The notes beneath the pieces were generated by a model. It was not told the origin of the DNA and ran no database searches. It worked only from the letters and a program-made list of their open reading frames with translations. From assembly GCA_023428425.1 (NCBI GenBank), contig JAEYYP010000197.1:1-6365 (forward strand): a stretch of DNA of 6,365 nucleotides. The letters are read 5' to 3'. The stretch is from Pseudomonadota bacterium. Its GTDB lineage: Bacteria > Pseudomonadota > Alphaproteobacteria > Rhizobiales > Devosiaceae. Position numbers and translations under genes: made by a program. This document shows, piece by piece, positions 1-4,717 of the stretch. The number at the start of each line of letters is the position of its first letter. Position 1 is the stretch's first letter.

Positions 1-239
1 GCGATGCCGCTCTCGCTCATCATGTAGCCCATGAAGACGAAGAAGGGCACAGTGATCAGCGGATACCAGTTGAGGACCTGGAACGCCTGGTTGAACGGCA
101 TCTCGACCGAGCCGCGCCCCCAGAGCAGAAGCGCGGCCGCGGCGCCGACGAAGCCGATGATGCCGAACACCCGCTGGCCGGTGAACAGCAGCACCACCAT
201 CGTGGCGAACATGAAGATGGTGATGAGTTCGGGGCTCAT
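1..239 (-). CDS. TRAP transporter large permease (DctM type), N-terminal part, cut by window edge
   Basis: This is the first 79 codons of a leftward gene that runs off the left end of the window. The DctM-type subunit is the large inner-membrane channel of TRAP transporters, which import organic acids and related solutes using an ion gradient and a periplasmic binding protein. The visible part has a hydrophobic segment near residues 5-20, a second at about 24-40, and then the typical TRAP large-subunit stretch around residues 61-79 (a PFFVFMGYMMSESGI pattern). The ATG at 239-237 overlaps the stop of the small permease gene in an ATGA arrangement, so translation is probably coupled. Family full length is about 425 residues, so some four fifths lie outside. 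The family is clear from the context and motif; the substrate cannot be read from this fragment. Confidence 0.9.
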   Translation of the reverse strand, partial: MSPELITIFMFATMVVLLFTGQRVFGIIGFVGAAAALLLWGRGSVEMPFNQAFQVLNWYPLITVPFFVFMGYMMSESGI

Positions 240-748
240 GCGATCGGCCTGCCCATCGCTTCGGCGAGGTCCTTGAAGAACTGGGAGATCACCTGGAGCA
301 GCATCAGCAGGATGCCGGCGGTCATCGCGACCTTCACCGGCCACAGCACAGGGGACCAGGCGCTGTAGTTCTTCTGGTTGTATTGCAGGGCGTATTGCGT
401 GCTCGACACCGCGCCCCAGAGCAGCACACCGAGAAAGAAGAGCACGAAGAGGATCGTCACGGCGTCGATGATTGCCCGGTGCCGCGCCGAGAAGCGGCTG
501 TAGAACAGGTCCATCCGCACATGGGCATTGTGCTGCAGCGAGTACGCGCCACCGAGGAGGAAATAGGCGGCCAAAAGGAACTGCGTGGTTTCGAGAGCCC
601 AGTTGACCGGCGTGCCGAGGAAGGCGCGCGAGAATGTCGACCACAGCATGACCGCGGCCATGACGAAGAAGAGGGCCATGGCCAGCCGGCCGACCCAGCG
701 GTTCAGCCGGTCGACCCAGAGCACGTAGAGCCTGATCGCCCTAGGCAT
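236..748 (-). CDS. TRAP transporter small permease (DctQ type)
   Basis: The 170-residue protein is a typical TRAP small membrane subunit, which pairs with the DctM-type subunit in the inner membrane. Four hydrophobic segments are visible at about residues 21-41, 52-72, 92-115 and 133-156. Family hallmarks are the NWALETTQFLL region at the start of the second helix, the HNAHVRMDLFY motif at about 73-83 (histidine, arginine and aspartate are usually conserved), and the tryptophan-proline pair at 136-137 before the last helix. The ATG at 748-746 lies inside the end of the upstream enzyme gene (8-base overlap), and the TGA overlaps the start of the large permease by 4 bases, so the three form one operon. 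No DctP-type binding protein gene is seen on this side; it may follow the large permease outside the window. The substrate is unknown. Confidence 0.93.
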   Translation of the reverse strand: MPRAIRLYVLWVDRLNRWVGRLAMALFFVMAAVMLWSTFSRAFLGTPVNWALETTQFLLAAYFLLGGAYSLQHNAHVRMDLFYSRFSARHRAIIDAVTILFVLFFLGVLLWGAVSSTQYALQYNQKNYSAWSPVLWPVKVAMTAGILLMLLQVISQFFKDLAEAMGRPIA

Positions 749-1526
749 GCGACTGGCTCCTTTCCGGCAGGGAGCGCGAACTGGCCGCTGCCTGTGACAG
801 CGCCGAGGCCAGGATGTCCACCCAGCGGTTTACGCCGGCAGTGTCGCTGATTTCGTCGTTGCGCAGCTCGAGCATCGTCGCGTCGATGCCGCGGGCATCG
901 CCGTGATGCTCGAGGGTAAAGGTGACCCCGGTGAGGGCGGAATAAGGCTCATTCCAGCCGATGGTCAGCGACGGTTCGTTGGCGGCGAGGGCGGATTGCA
1001 GCGCGCGGGTGAGCCCGTCGTCGCGGCCGTGGATGAGGCCGATCTCCCACGGCCTGGCGACCCCAAGGAAGACCGGCGTGAAGGAGTGGACGCAGACGAG
1101 AATGGATCCGCGGCCCTGCCGCTGGCGCTCGTCCAGCAGGGCCGTGATGGCGTCGTGGTAGGGCTGGTAATAGCTGTCGATGCGATGACGGCGCTCATCG
1201 GCATCGAGGTTCTCGTTCGCCGCGATCCGGGTCGCCTCCGACAACGTCCAGAACAGCCCGGGGGAAGCGACATCGCGGTTCGCGTCGATGACGAGGCGGG
1301 AGACGTGCGAGGCAACCAGCGGGGCATCGAGGCGAGCCGACAAGCCACGGCTCACTTCCAGCGCCCCCGGATCCCAGGCGATGTGGCTCAGGCGCTCGGT
1401 TTCCGTCAGGCCCATGTCGCCATAACGCTCGGGGATGGCGTTCGAGGCATGGTCGCAGACCAGCACGAATGGCGAGCTGCCGCCCGCATTCGCTACCTCC
1501 ACGACCTGCTGCCCCCCGGCTTTCAT
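741..1526 (-). CDS. N-formylglutamate amidohydrolase family protein
   Basis: The 261-residue protein belongs to the N-formylglutamate amidohydrolase family (PF05013 type). Members hydrolyse N-formylglutamate to glutamate and formate or act on related N-acyl amino acids, probably in the cytoplasm with a bound metal. Visible family motifs in order are SPFVLVCDHASNAIP (18-32), HIAWDPGA (48-55), SRLVIDANR (76-84), YQPYH (120-124), CVHSFTP (145-151), RPWEIG (158-163), NEPY (192-195), EHHG (206-209) and a closing LELRND (219-224). The histidines and acidic residues in these blocks are the likely metal and substrate ligands, by family analogy. It is first in a leftward operon and overlaps the small permease start by 8 bases. 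The ATG at 1526-1524 gives a normal N-terminus; its ribosome binding site is weak, and a GTG eight codons on is an alternative. The family is clear, but the real substrate is not: HutG-like histidine degradation is not supported, since no hut genes are visible. Confidence 0.9.
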   Translation of the reverse strand: MKAGGQQVVEVANAGGSSPFVLVCDHASNAIPERYGDMGLTETERLSHIAWDPGALEVSRGLSARLDAPLVASHVSRLVIDANRDVASPGLFWTLSEATRIAANENLDADERRHRIDSYYQPYHDAITALLDERQRQGRGSILVCVHSFTPVFLGVARPWEIGLIHGRDDGLTRALQSALAANEPSLTIGWNEPYSALTGVTFTLEHHGDARGIDATMLELRNDEISDTAGVNRWVDILASALSQAAASSRSLPERSQSHA

Positions 1527-1619
1527 TTTCCGGCACGCCTGCGCTATTAACGTCTGCAACAGTAGTTCCGGAGTTTGAATTTCTGTCAATCGTGAAACGT
1601 CAGGATCAGGATCGAACCC
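1527..1619. promoter_or_regulatory. Divergent promoter/operator region between the amidohydrolase-TRAP operon and the RpiR regulator
   Basis: This 93-base gap must hold the start signals for both the leftward operon and the rightward regulator gene. On the minus strand a perfect TTGACA -35-like hexamer lies at 1589-1584, but no good -10 box follows at normal spacing. The same place holds an inverted repeat, TTGA (1575-1578) and TCAA (1586-1589) with 7 bases between, a possible operator half-site pair. AACGTC occurs twice, at 1549-1554 and 1596-1601. The position makes regulation here by the adjacent RpiR protein likely, but the exact sites are guesses. Confidence 0.5.
1602..1611 (+). promoter_or_regulatory. 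Ribosome binding site of the RpiR regulator gene
   Basis: Two tandem AGGA cores (1602-1605 and 1608-1611) precede the ATG at 1620. The second leaves 8 bases to the start codon, a normal spacing, and supports this ATG as the true start. Confidence 0.6.
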
Positions 1620-2462
1620 ATGGCCGACAAGACGGTTGCGGCGCGCGTACACGACCTCAATGAGGCGCTGACAGGCGCCGGGCGGCGCGCCGCGCGGGGC
1701 CTGCTGAGCAACTACCCGCTGCTCGGGCTGGCGCCGGTGGCGGAATTCGCGGCCGGTGCGGGAGTCAGTTCGGCGACGGTGGTGCGCTTCGTGGCGCAAC
1801 TGGGGTTCAAGTCCTATCCGGATTTCCAGCGGGCACTGCGGGAAGAACTGGAGGAGCGTTCGCGATCGCCCCTGCAGCGCCCGGTCCTGTCGGCCGATGC
1901 CCAGGGTTTCCTCGGCGCCTTTCTCGACCAGTCGGCGCAGCGGCTGCGCGACACGGCCGACCTCAGTCCCGCCTGGGAATTCGATGCGGTCTGCCAGCGC
2001 CTCGCCGAGGGCAAGGGCAACTGCTACCTCGCCGGCGGGCGGTTCACCGATTTTCTTGCCGGTTACCTCGAAGCGCACCTCCGGCTGGTGCGCCCGGGTG
2101 TGCGTCGACTCGACGGCCGACCGGCGACGCGCGCCGACCAGCTCATCGACGTGAAGGCGGGTGATCTCGCCATCCTGTTCGATGTGCGCCGCTATGACGC
2201 CTCGCTGCTCGAGACGGCAACCGAGCTGGCGCAGCGGCGCGCGCATATCGTGCTGGTCACCGACGAGTGGTTGAGCCCGATCGCCCGACATGCCCGGCAC
2301 GTGCTGCCGTGCCGCACCGAGACCGGCAGCACGTGGGACGCCAACGGGGCGCTGCTGGCCCTGTCGGAGGCCATCGTCGCCCGTGTCACCGAACTGGCCT
2401 GGCCATCCGCCCGCCGGCGCATCGGCACCCTTGAGGCGAAGCCCGACAGCGCCGGCAAGTAG
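1620..2462 (+). CDS. MurR/RpiR family transcriptional regulator (HTH plus SIS-like domain)
   Basis: The 280-residue protein has the RpiR layout: an N-terminal helix-turn-helix domain (about residues 1-77) and a C-terminal SIS-like ligand domain (about 122-255). The recognition part is the classic GVSSATVVRFVAQLGF stretch at 48-63 followed by SYPDFQ. The SIS part begins with YLAGGRFTDFLAGYL (136-150). Where normal sugar-phosphate-binding SIS domains carry a serine-rich S-x-S-G motif, this one has FDVRRYD (187-193), so it may not bind a phosphosugar. It is transcribed away from the amidohydrolase-TRAP operon with a 93-base gap, the usual arrangement for a local regulator, and two AGGA cores sit before the ATG. 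It most likely represses or activates the divergent operon in response to the imported compound; that is inference. Control of the downstream ABC operon is possible but less likely. Confidence 0.93.
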   Translation: MADKTVAARVHDLNEALTGAGRRAARGLLSNYPLLGLAPVAEFAAGAGVSSATVVRFVAQLGFKSYPDFQRALREELEERSRSPLQRPVLSADAQGFLGAFLDQSAQRLRDTADLSPAWEFDAVCQRLAEGKGNCYLAGGRFTDFLAGYLEAHLRLVRPGVRRLDGRPATRADQLIDVKAGDLAILFDVRRYDASLLETATELAQRRAHIVLVTDEWLSPIARHARHVLPCRTETGSTWDANGALLALSEAIVARVTELAWPSARRRIGTLEAKPDSAGK

Positions 2463-2496
2463 CGCAGACCCTCAAGTCAGGCTGTGGCGACGGGGG

Positions 2497-2518
2497 GCAT
2501 CGCCGATTCGGCTGATGC
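2497..2518 (+). terminator. Hairpin behind the RpiR gene, possible terminator
   Basis: Thirty-four bases after the regulator stop codon, GCATCGCCG (2497-2505) can pair with CGGC (2509-2512) and GATGC (2514-2518) around an ATT loop. This makes nine base pairs with a single bulged T at 2513. No clear run of T follows (only ATTTCCC a few bases on), so it is either a weak intrinsic terminator of a kind common in GC-rich genomes or simply a 3'-end stabilising hairpin. Confidence 0.4.
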
Positions 2519-2553
2519 TGCGGATTTCCCGGCCGGATCGCTGTTTTCCACAC

Positions 2554-2571
2554 CTGCGGCTGGCACCGCAG
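2554..2571. repeat. Short inverted repeat CTGCGG/CCGCAG
   Basis: CTGCGG (2554-2559) and CCGCAG (2566-2571) form a perfect six-base inverted repeat with a six-base loop. A third copy of CTGCGG lies at 2581-2586. No T-run follows. It could be a second weak hairpin in the regulator's 3' region or an accidental GC-rich repeat. Confidence 0.25.
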
Positions 2572-2614
2572 AAAGCGGGCCTGCGGTCAAGGTCTTGTGT
2601 CGCACCCGGCTCCG

Positions 2615-2620
2615 TGTAAT
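2615..2620 (+). promoter_or_regulatory. Candidate -10 box of the ABC transporter operon
   Basis: TGTAAT matches the TATAAT consensus at five of six positions and lies about 90 bases before the first permease start. The only -35-like sequence nearby, TTGTGT at 2595-2600, is 14 bases away, shorter than normal, so the promoter would be weak or activator-dependent. It would place the transcript start near 2626-2628, directly at the palindrome. Confidence 0.35.
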
Positions 2621-2627
2621 GTCGTTG

Positions 2628-2639
2628 GTAAATATTTAC
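2628..2639. promoter_or_regulatory. Perfect 12-base AT-rich palindrome, candidate operator of the ABC operon
   Basis: GTAAATATTTAC is perfectly self-complementary and stands out as an AT-rich island in GC-rich DNA. It lies 70 bases before the first permease start and just after a -10-like box, where a repressor would block transcription start. LacI-type and ROK-type sugar regulators often bind AT-rich palindromes of this length, but the actual regulator is not identifiable here and may be encoded outside the window. Confidence 0.5.
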
Positions 2640-2664
2640 AGCGGGCTGCCTTCAGCCAGACAGC

Positions 2665-2683
2665 GGCACCGGGAAACGGTGCC
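2665..2683 (+). other. Stem-loop in the leader of the ABC transporter operon
   Basis: GGCACCG (2665-2671) and CGGTGCC (2677-2683) form a perfect seven-base-pair stem with a GGAAA loop. It lies 20 bases before the Shine-Dalgarno sequence of the first permease gene and has no T-run, so it is not an intrinsic terminator. In RNA it could stabilise the 5' end or tune translation; that role is inference. Confidence 0.5.
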
Positions 2684-2703
2684 ACGACCACTGCGGGTGG
2701 GGC

Positions 2704-2709
2704 AGGAGG
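2704..2709 (+). promoter_or_regulatory. Shine-Dalgarno sequence touching the start codon of the first permease
   Basis: A full AGGAGG lies directly against the ATG at 2710 with no spacer, whereas 5-9 bases is normal. There is no other in-frame ATG, GTG or TTG between the upstream stop codon at 2629 and this ATG. So either this start works with unusual spacing (perhaps using the weaker GGTGGGG a few bases earlier) or a start further inside is used. Confidence 0.5.
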
Positions 2710-3651
2710 ATGGCGCGAGAGGAAACGCCGGCGCGACGCAAGTCGCTGCTGCAGCAGTTGAGCACCCACAAGGTGTTGCTGCTGATGTGCGTGCCGGCGG
2801 TGATCTTCTTCATCGTGTTCAACTACGCCCCGTTGCCTGGTGCGTGGATCGCCTTCACGAACTTCAACTATCGCGACGGCATCTTCGGCAGTCCGTTCGT
2901 CGGGTTCAAGAACTTCGAGTTCCTGATCAAGTCGGGCCAGCTGTGGACGCTGACGCGAAATACGATCCTCTACAATCTCGCCTTCATCGTGTTCGGCAAT
3001 ATCCTGCAGATCGCCATCGCGATCATGCTGAACGAGATCCGTTCGACCTTCTTCAAGAAGATCAGCCAAGCGGCGATGTTCCTGCCGTTCTTCATATCGG
3101 CCGTGCTGGTGGGCGTGATCGCGTTCAACCTGCTGAACTACGATACCGGTGCCATCAATGCCCTGATCCGGGAGACCGGCGGCGATCCGATAAAGATTTA
3201 CTCGACCGCCGGAGCCTGGCCGCTGATCATCATCCTCGTGCACCTGTGGCAATCGACCGGCTATGGCTCGATCGTCTACTTCGCGGCGATCATGGGCATC
3301 GACCGCAGCCTCTATGAAGCGGCGACGGTGGACGGTGCTTCGGCCTGGCAACGCATTCGCTATGTGACGCTGCCGAGCCTCAAGCCCACTTTCATCATCC
3401 TGGTGCTGTTCTCGCTGGGCGGCATCATGCACGGCAATTTCGGGCTGTTCTGGAACCTCGTGGGCAACAACGCCTCGCTGTTCTCGACCACCGACATCAT
3501 CGAGACCTCGGTCTACCGCATGGTGCTGGCGCAGAACAACTTCACCACCTCGACGGCCGTCGGTCTCTACCAGTCGCTGTTCGGTTTCGCTCTCGTGATG
3601 ACGGCGAACTGGATCGTGCGCCGGATCAACAAGGACTACGCGCTGTTCTGA
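2710..3651 (+). CDS. ABC transporter permease, LplB/YteP type (oligosaccharide importer)
   Basis: The 313-residue protein is a carbohydrate-importer (CUT1) inner-membrane permease of the LplB type. Six hydrophobic segments are visible at about residues 21-42, 82-107, 120-143, 168-192, 223-245 and 283-304. The subfamily signature is the P-x-FNYAPLPGAWIAFTNFNY stretch (34-54) followed by SPFVGFKNFEF (61-71). The EAA loop that docks on the ATPase is intact: EAA at 203-205, glycine at 209 and the leucine-proline pair at 221-222. It is first in a three-gene operon and its TGA overlaps the ATG of the second permease by one base. The ATG at 2710 is the only upstream start available, though its AGGAGG has no spacer. 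Relatives (B. subtilis YteP, Sphingomonas AlgM1) move rhamnogalacturonan or alginate fragments; the substrate here cannot be told. Confidence 0.93.
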   Translation: MAREETPARRKSLLQQLSTHKVLLLMCVPAVIFFIVFNYAPLPGAWIAFTNFNYRDGIFGSPFVGFKNFEFLIKSGQLWTLTRNTILYNLAFIVFGNILQIAIAIMLNEIRSTFFKKISQAAMFLPFFISAVLVGVIAFNLLNYDTGAINALIRETGGDPIKIYSTAGAWPLIIILVHLWQSTGYGSIVYFAAIMGIDRSLYEAATVDGASAWQRIRYVTLPSLKPTFIILVLFSLGGIMHGNFGLFWNLVGNNASLFSTTDIIETSVYRMVLAQNNFTTSTAVGLYQSLFGFALVMTANWIVRRINKDYALF

Positions 3652-4604
3652 TGACCGATCATGCAACCACCACCGGCATTGTCGAAGGCGTGGGCGTCGG
3701 CCCGGCGAAGCCCCGCGCCGTGAAGCTCGACCGCAGCGACATCATGCTGCAGACGATCTCGTACATCTTCGTCACGCTGTTCGCGCTGTTCTGCCTCGCG
3801 CCGTTCGTCCTCATCCTGTCTGCGTCGTTCTCGAGCGAGGCGACGATCATGAAGACGGGCTTCGGGCTCTTGCCGAAGGATTTCACGCTCACCGCCTACG
3901 AGTGGATCTTCAAGGCGCCGCGGCAGATTATCGGCTCGTATGTCGTCACCATCGTGATGACGACCTGCGGCACGGCGATCGGGCTCTTCATCATCTCGAT
4001 GACCGGCTATGCGCTGAACCGGAAGGACTTCCCCTTCCGCAACCACATCTCGTTCTTCATCTACTTCACCACGCTGTTCTCCGCCGGCCTCGCGCCGACG
4101 TTCCTGTGGATCGCCCGCGACCTGGGCCTGCGCGGCAGCTACTTCGCGGTGTTCCTGCAGCTGCTGATGACGCCCTGGCTCATCATCCTGATGAAGAACC
4201 TCATGCGGACCGTGCCCTACGAGATCAACGAGAGCGGCAAGGTGGACGGGGCCGGCGACTTCCGTATCTTCATCCAGCTTTGCCTGCCCATGATGAAGCC
4301 GGCACTGGCGACGATCGGCCTGTTCCTGGCGCTGGGCTACTGGAACGAGTGGTACCTGAGCTCGCTCTACCTGGGCAGCACGGTCGAGTTCAAACCGCTG
4401 CAGTACCACCTGTACAACATCATCAACACGGCCAACGCGCTGCGCAATTCGGTGGCCGGATCGAATGTCAGCATCACCAACCTGCCCAGCAATACGCTGA
4501 AGATGGCGAGCGCCATCGTGGCCATCGGCCCGATCCTGCTGCTCTACCCCTTCATCCAGAAATACTTCGTCAGCGGCATCACCATCGGTGCGGTGAAAGG
4601 ATGA
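3651..4604 (+). CDS. ABC transporter permease, LplC/YtcP type (oligosaccharide importer)
   Basis: The 317-residue protein is the second inner-membrane permease of the importer and should form a heterodimer with the preceding one. After a polar N-terminus of about 35 residues, hydrophobic segments are visible at about 36-60, 91-118, 131-154, 163-183, 218-238 and 285-303. The ending KYFVSGITIGAVKG (304-317) is a near-signature of the LplC/YtcP group. The ATPase-docking EAA loop is at about 194-217: it reads ESG instead of EAA but keeps the VDGAGDF core and the leucine-proline pair (212-213), as is common in this subfamily. The ATG shares one base with the stop of the first permease (TGATG) and has no good Shine-Dalgarno of its own, so translation is probably coupled. 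The family is firm; the sugar carried is unknown. Confidence 0.93.
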   Translation: MTDHATTTGIVEGVGVGPAKPRAVKLDRSDIMLQTISYIFVTLFALFCLAPFVLILSASFSSEATIMKTGFGLLPKDFTLTAYEWIFKAPRQIIGSYVVTIVMTTCGTAIGLFIISMTGYALNRKDFPFRNHISFFIYFTTLFSAGLAPTFLWIARDLGLRGSYFAVFLQLLMTPWLIILMKNLMRTVPYEINESGKVDGAGDFRIFIQLCLPMMKPALATIGLFLALGYWNEWYLSSLYLGSTVEFKPLQYHLYNIINTANALRNSVAGSNVSITNLPSNTLKMASAIVAIGPILLLYPFIQKYFVSGITIGAVKG

Positions 4605-4628
4605 CGGCTGATTGAGTTGCGCGGCCGG

Positions 4629-4681
4629 CCCGGTGACCGGCTGCACCCTCGAAGACGCTTCGAGTGAGGGACATCACCGGG
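4629..4681 (+). other. Compound stem-loop between the permease genes and the binding-protein gene
   Basis: CCCGGTGA (4629-4636) is exactly complementary to TCACCGGG (4674-4681), giving an eight-base-pair outer stem. Inside it CTCGAAG (4648-4654) pairs exactly with CTTCGAG (4658-4664) around an ACG loop. No T-run follows, so it is not an intrinsic terminator, and the Shine-Dalgarno at 4706 stays outside. Such intercistronic hairpins commonly stabilise or define ends of transcripts so that the binding protein is made in excess over the permeases; here that is inference. The segment 4630-4640 (CCGG-TGA-CCGG) can also fold on its own as an alternative. Confidence 0.6.
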
Positions 4682-4705
4682 AACGACCAGAACATGGCAC
4701 CCAAG

Positions 4706-4711
4706 AGGAGG
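4706..4711 (+). promoter_or_regulatory. Shine-Dalgarno sequence that fixes the binding-protein start
   Basis: A perfect AGGAGG lies six bases before the ATG at 4718. It rules in favour of that ATG over the GTG at 4664, which would add 18 polar residues in front of the signal peptide and overlap the stem-loop. Confidence 0.85.
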
Positions 4712-4717
4712 ACTGAA

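Noticed and set aside
741..1526. Naming the amidohydrolase hutG
   Set aside because: No other histidine-utilisation gene is in view, and the motifs fit a broader N-formylglutamate amidohydrolase family whose members need not act in histidine breakdown.
1527..2300. In-frame minus-strand extension of the amidohydrolase reading frame across the regulator gene
   Set aside because: The translated extension has no family resemblance, is rich in arginine and glutamine as GC-rich shadows are, and runs antisense to the clear RpiR gene. The family N-terminus begins close to the ATG at 1526.
2484..3317. Plus-strand open frame through the intergenic region into the first permease
   Set aside because: It overlaps the permease in another frame, has no ribosome binding site and no recognisable domain; the part before 2710 is better explained as regulatory DNA.
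2587..3666. Long minus-strand open frame opposite the first permease
   Set aside because: Its composition (arginine, histidine, glutamate, glutamine and aspartate rich, no domain) is typical of an antisense shadow of a membrane-protein gene in GC-rich DNA; the plus-strand permease has clear motifs.
3636..4646. Long minus-strand open frame opposite the second permease
   Set aside because: Same low-complexity charged composition; it mirrors the plus-strand permease, which carries the LplC signature.
4664..4717. GTG start for the binding protein 18 codons upstream
   Set aside because: It lies within the compound stem-loop, lacks a good ribosome binding site, and would put polar residues before the signal peptide; the ATG at 4718 has AGGAGG at ideal spacing.
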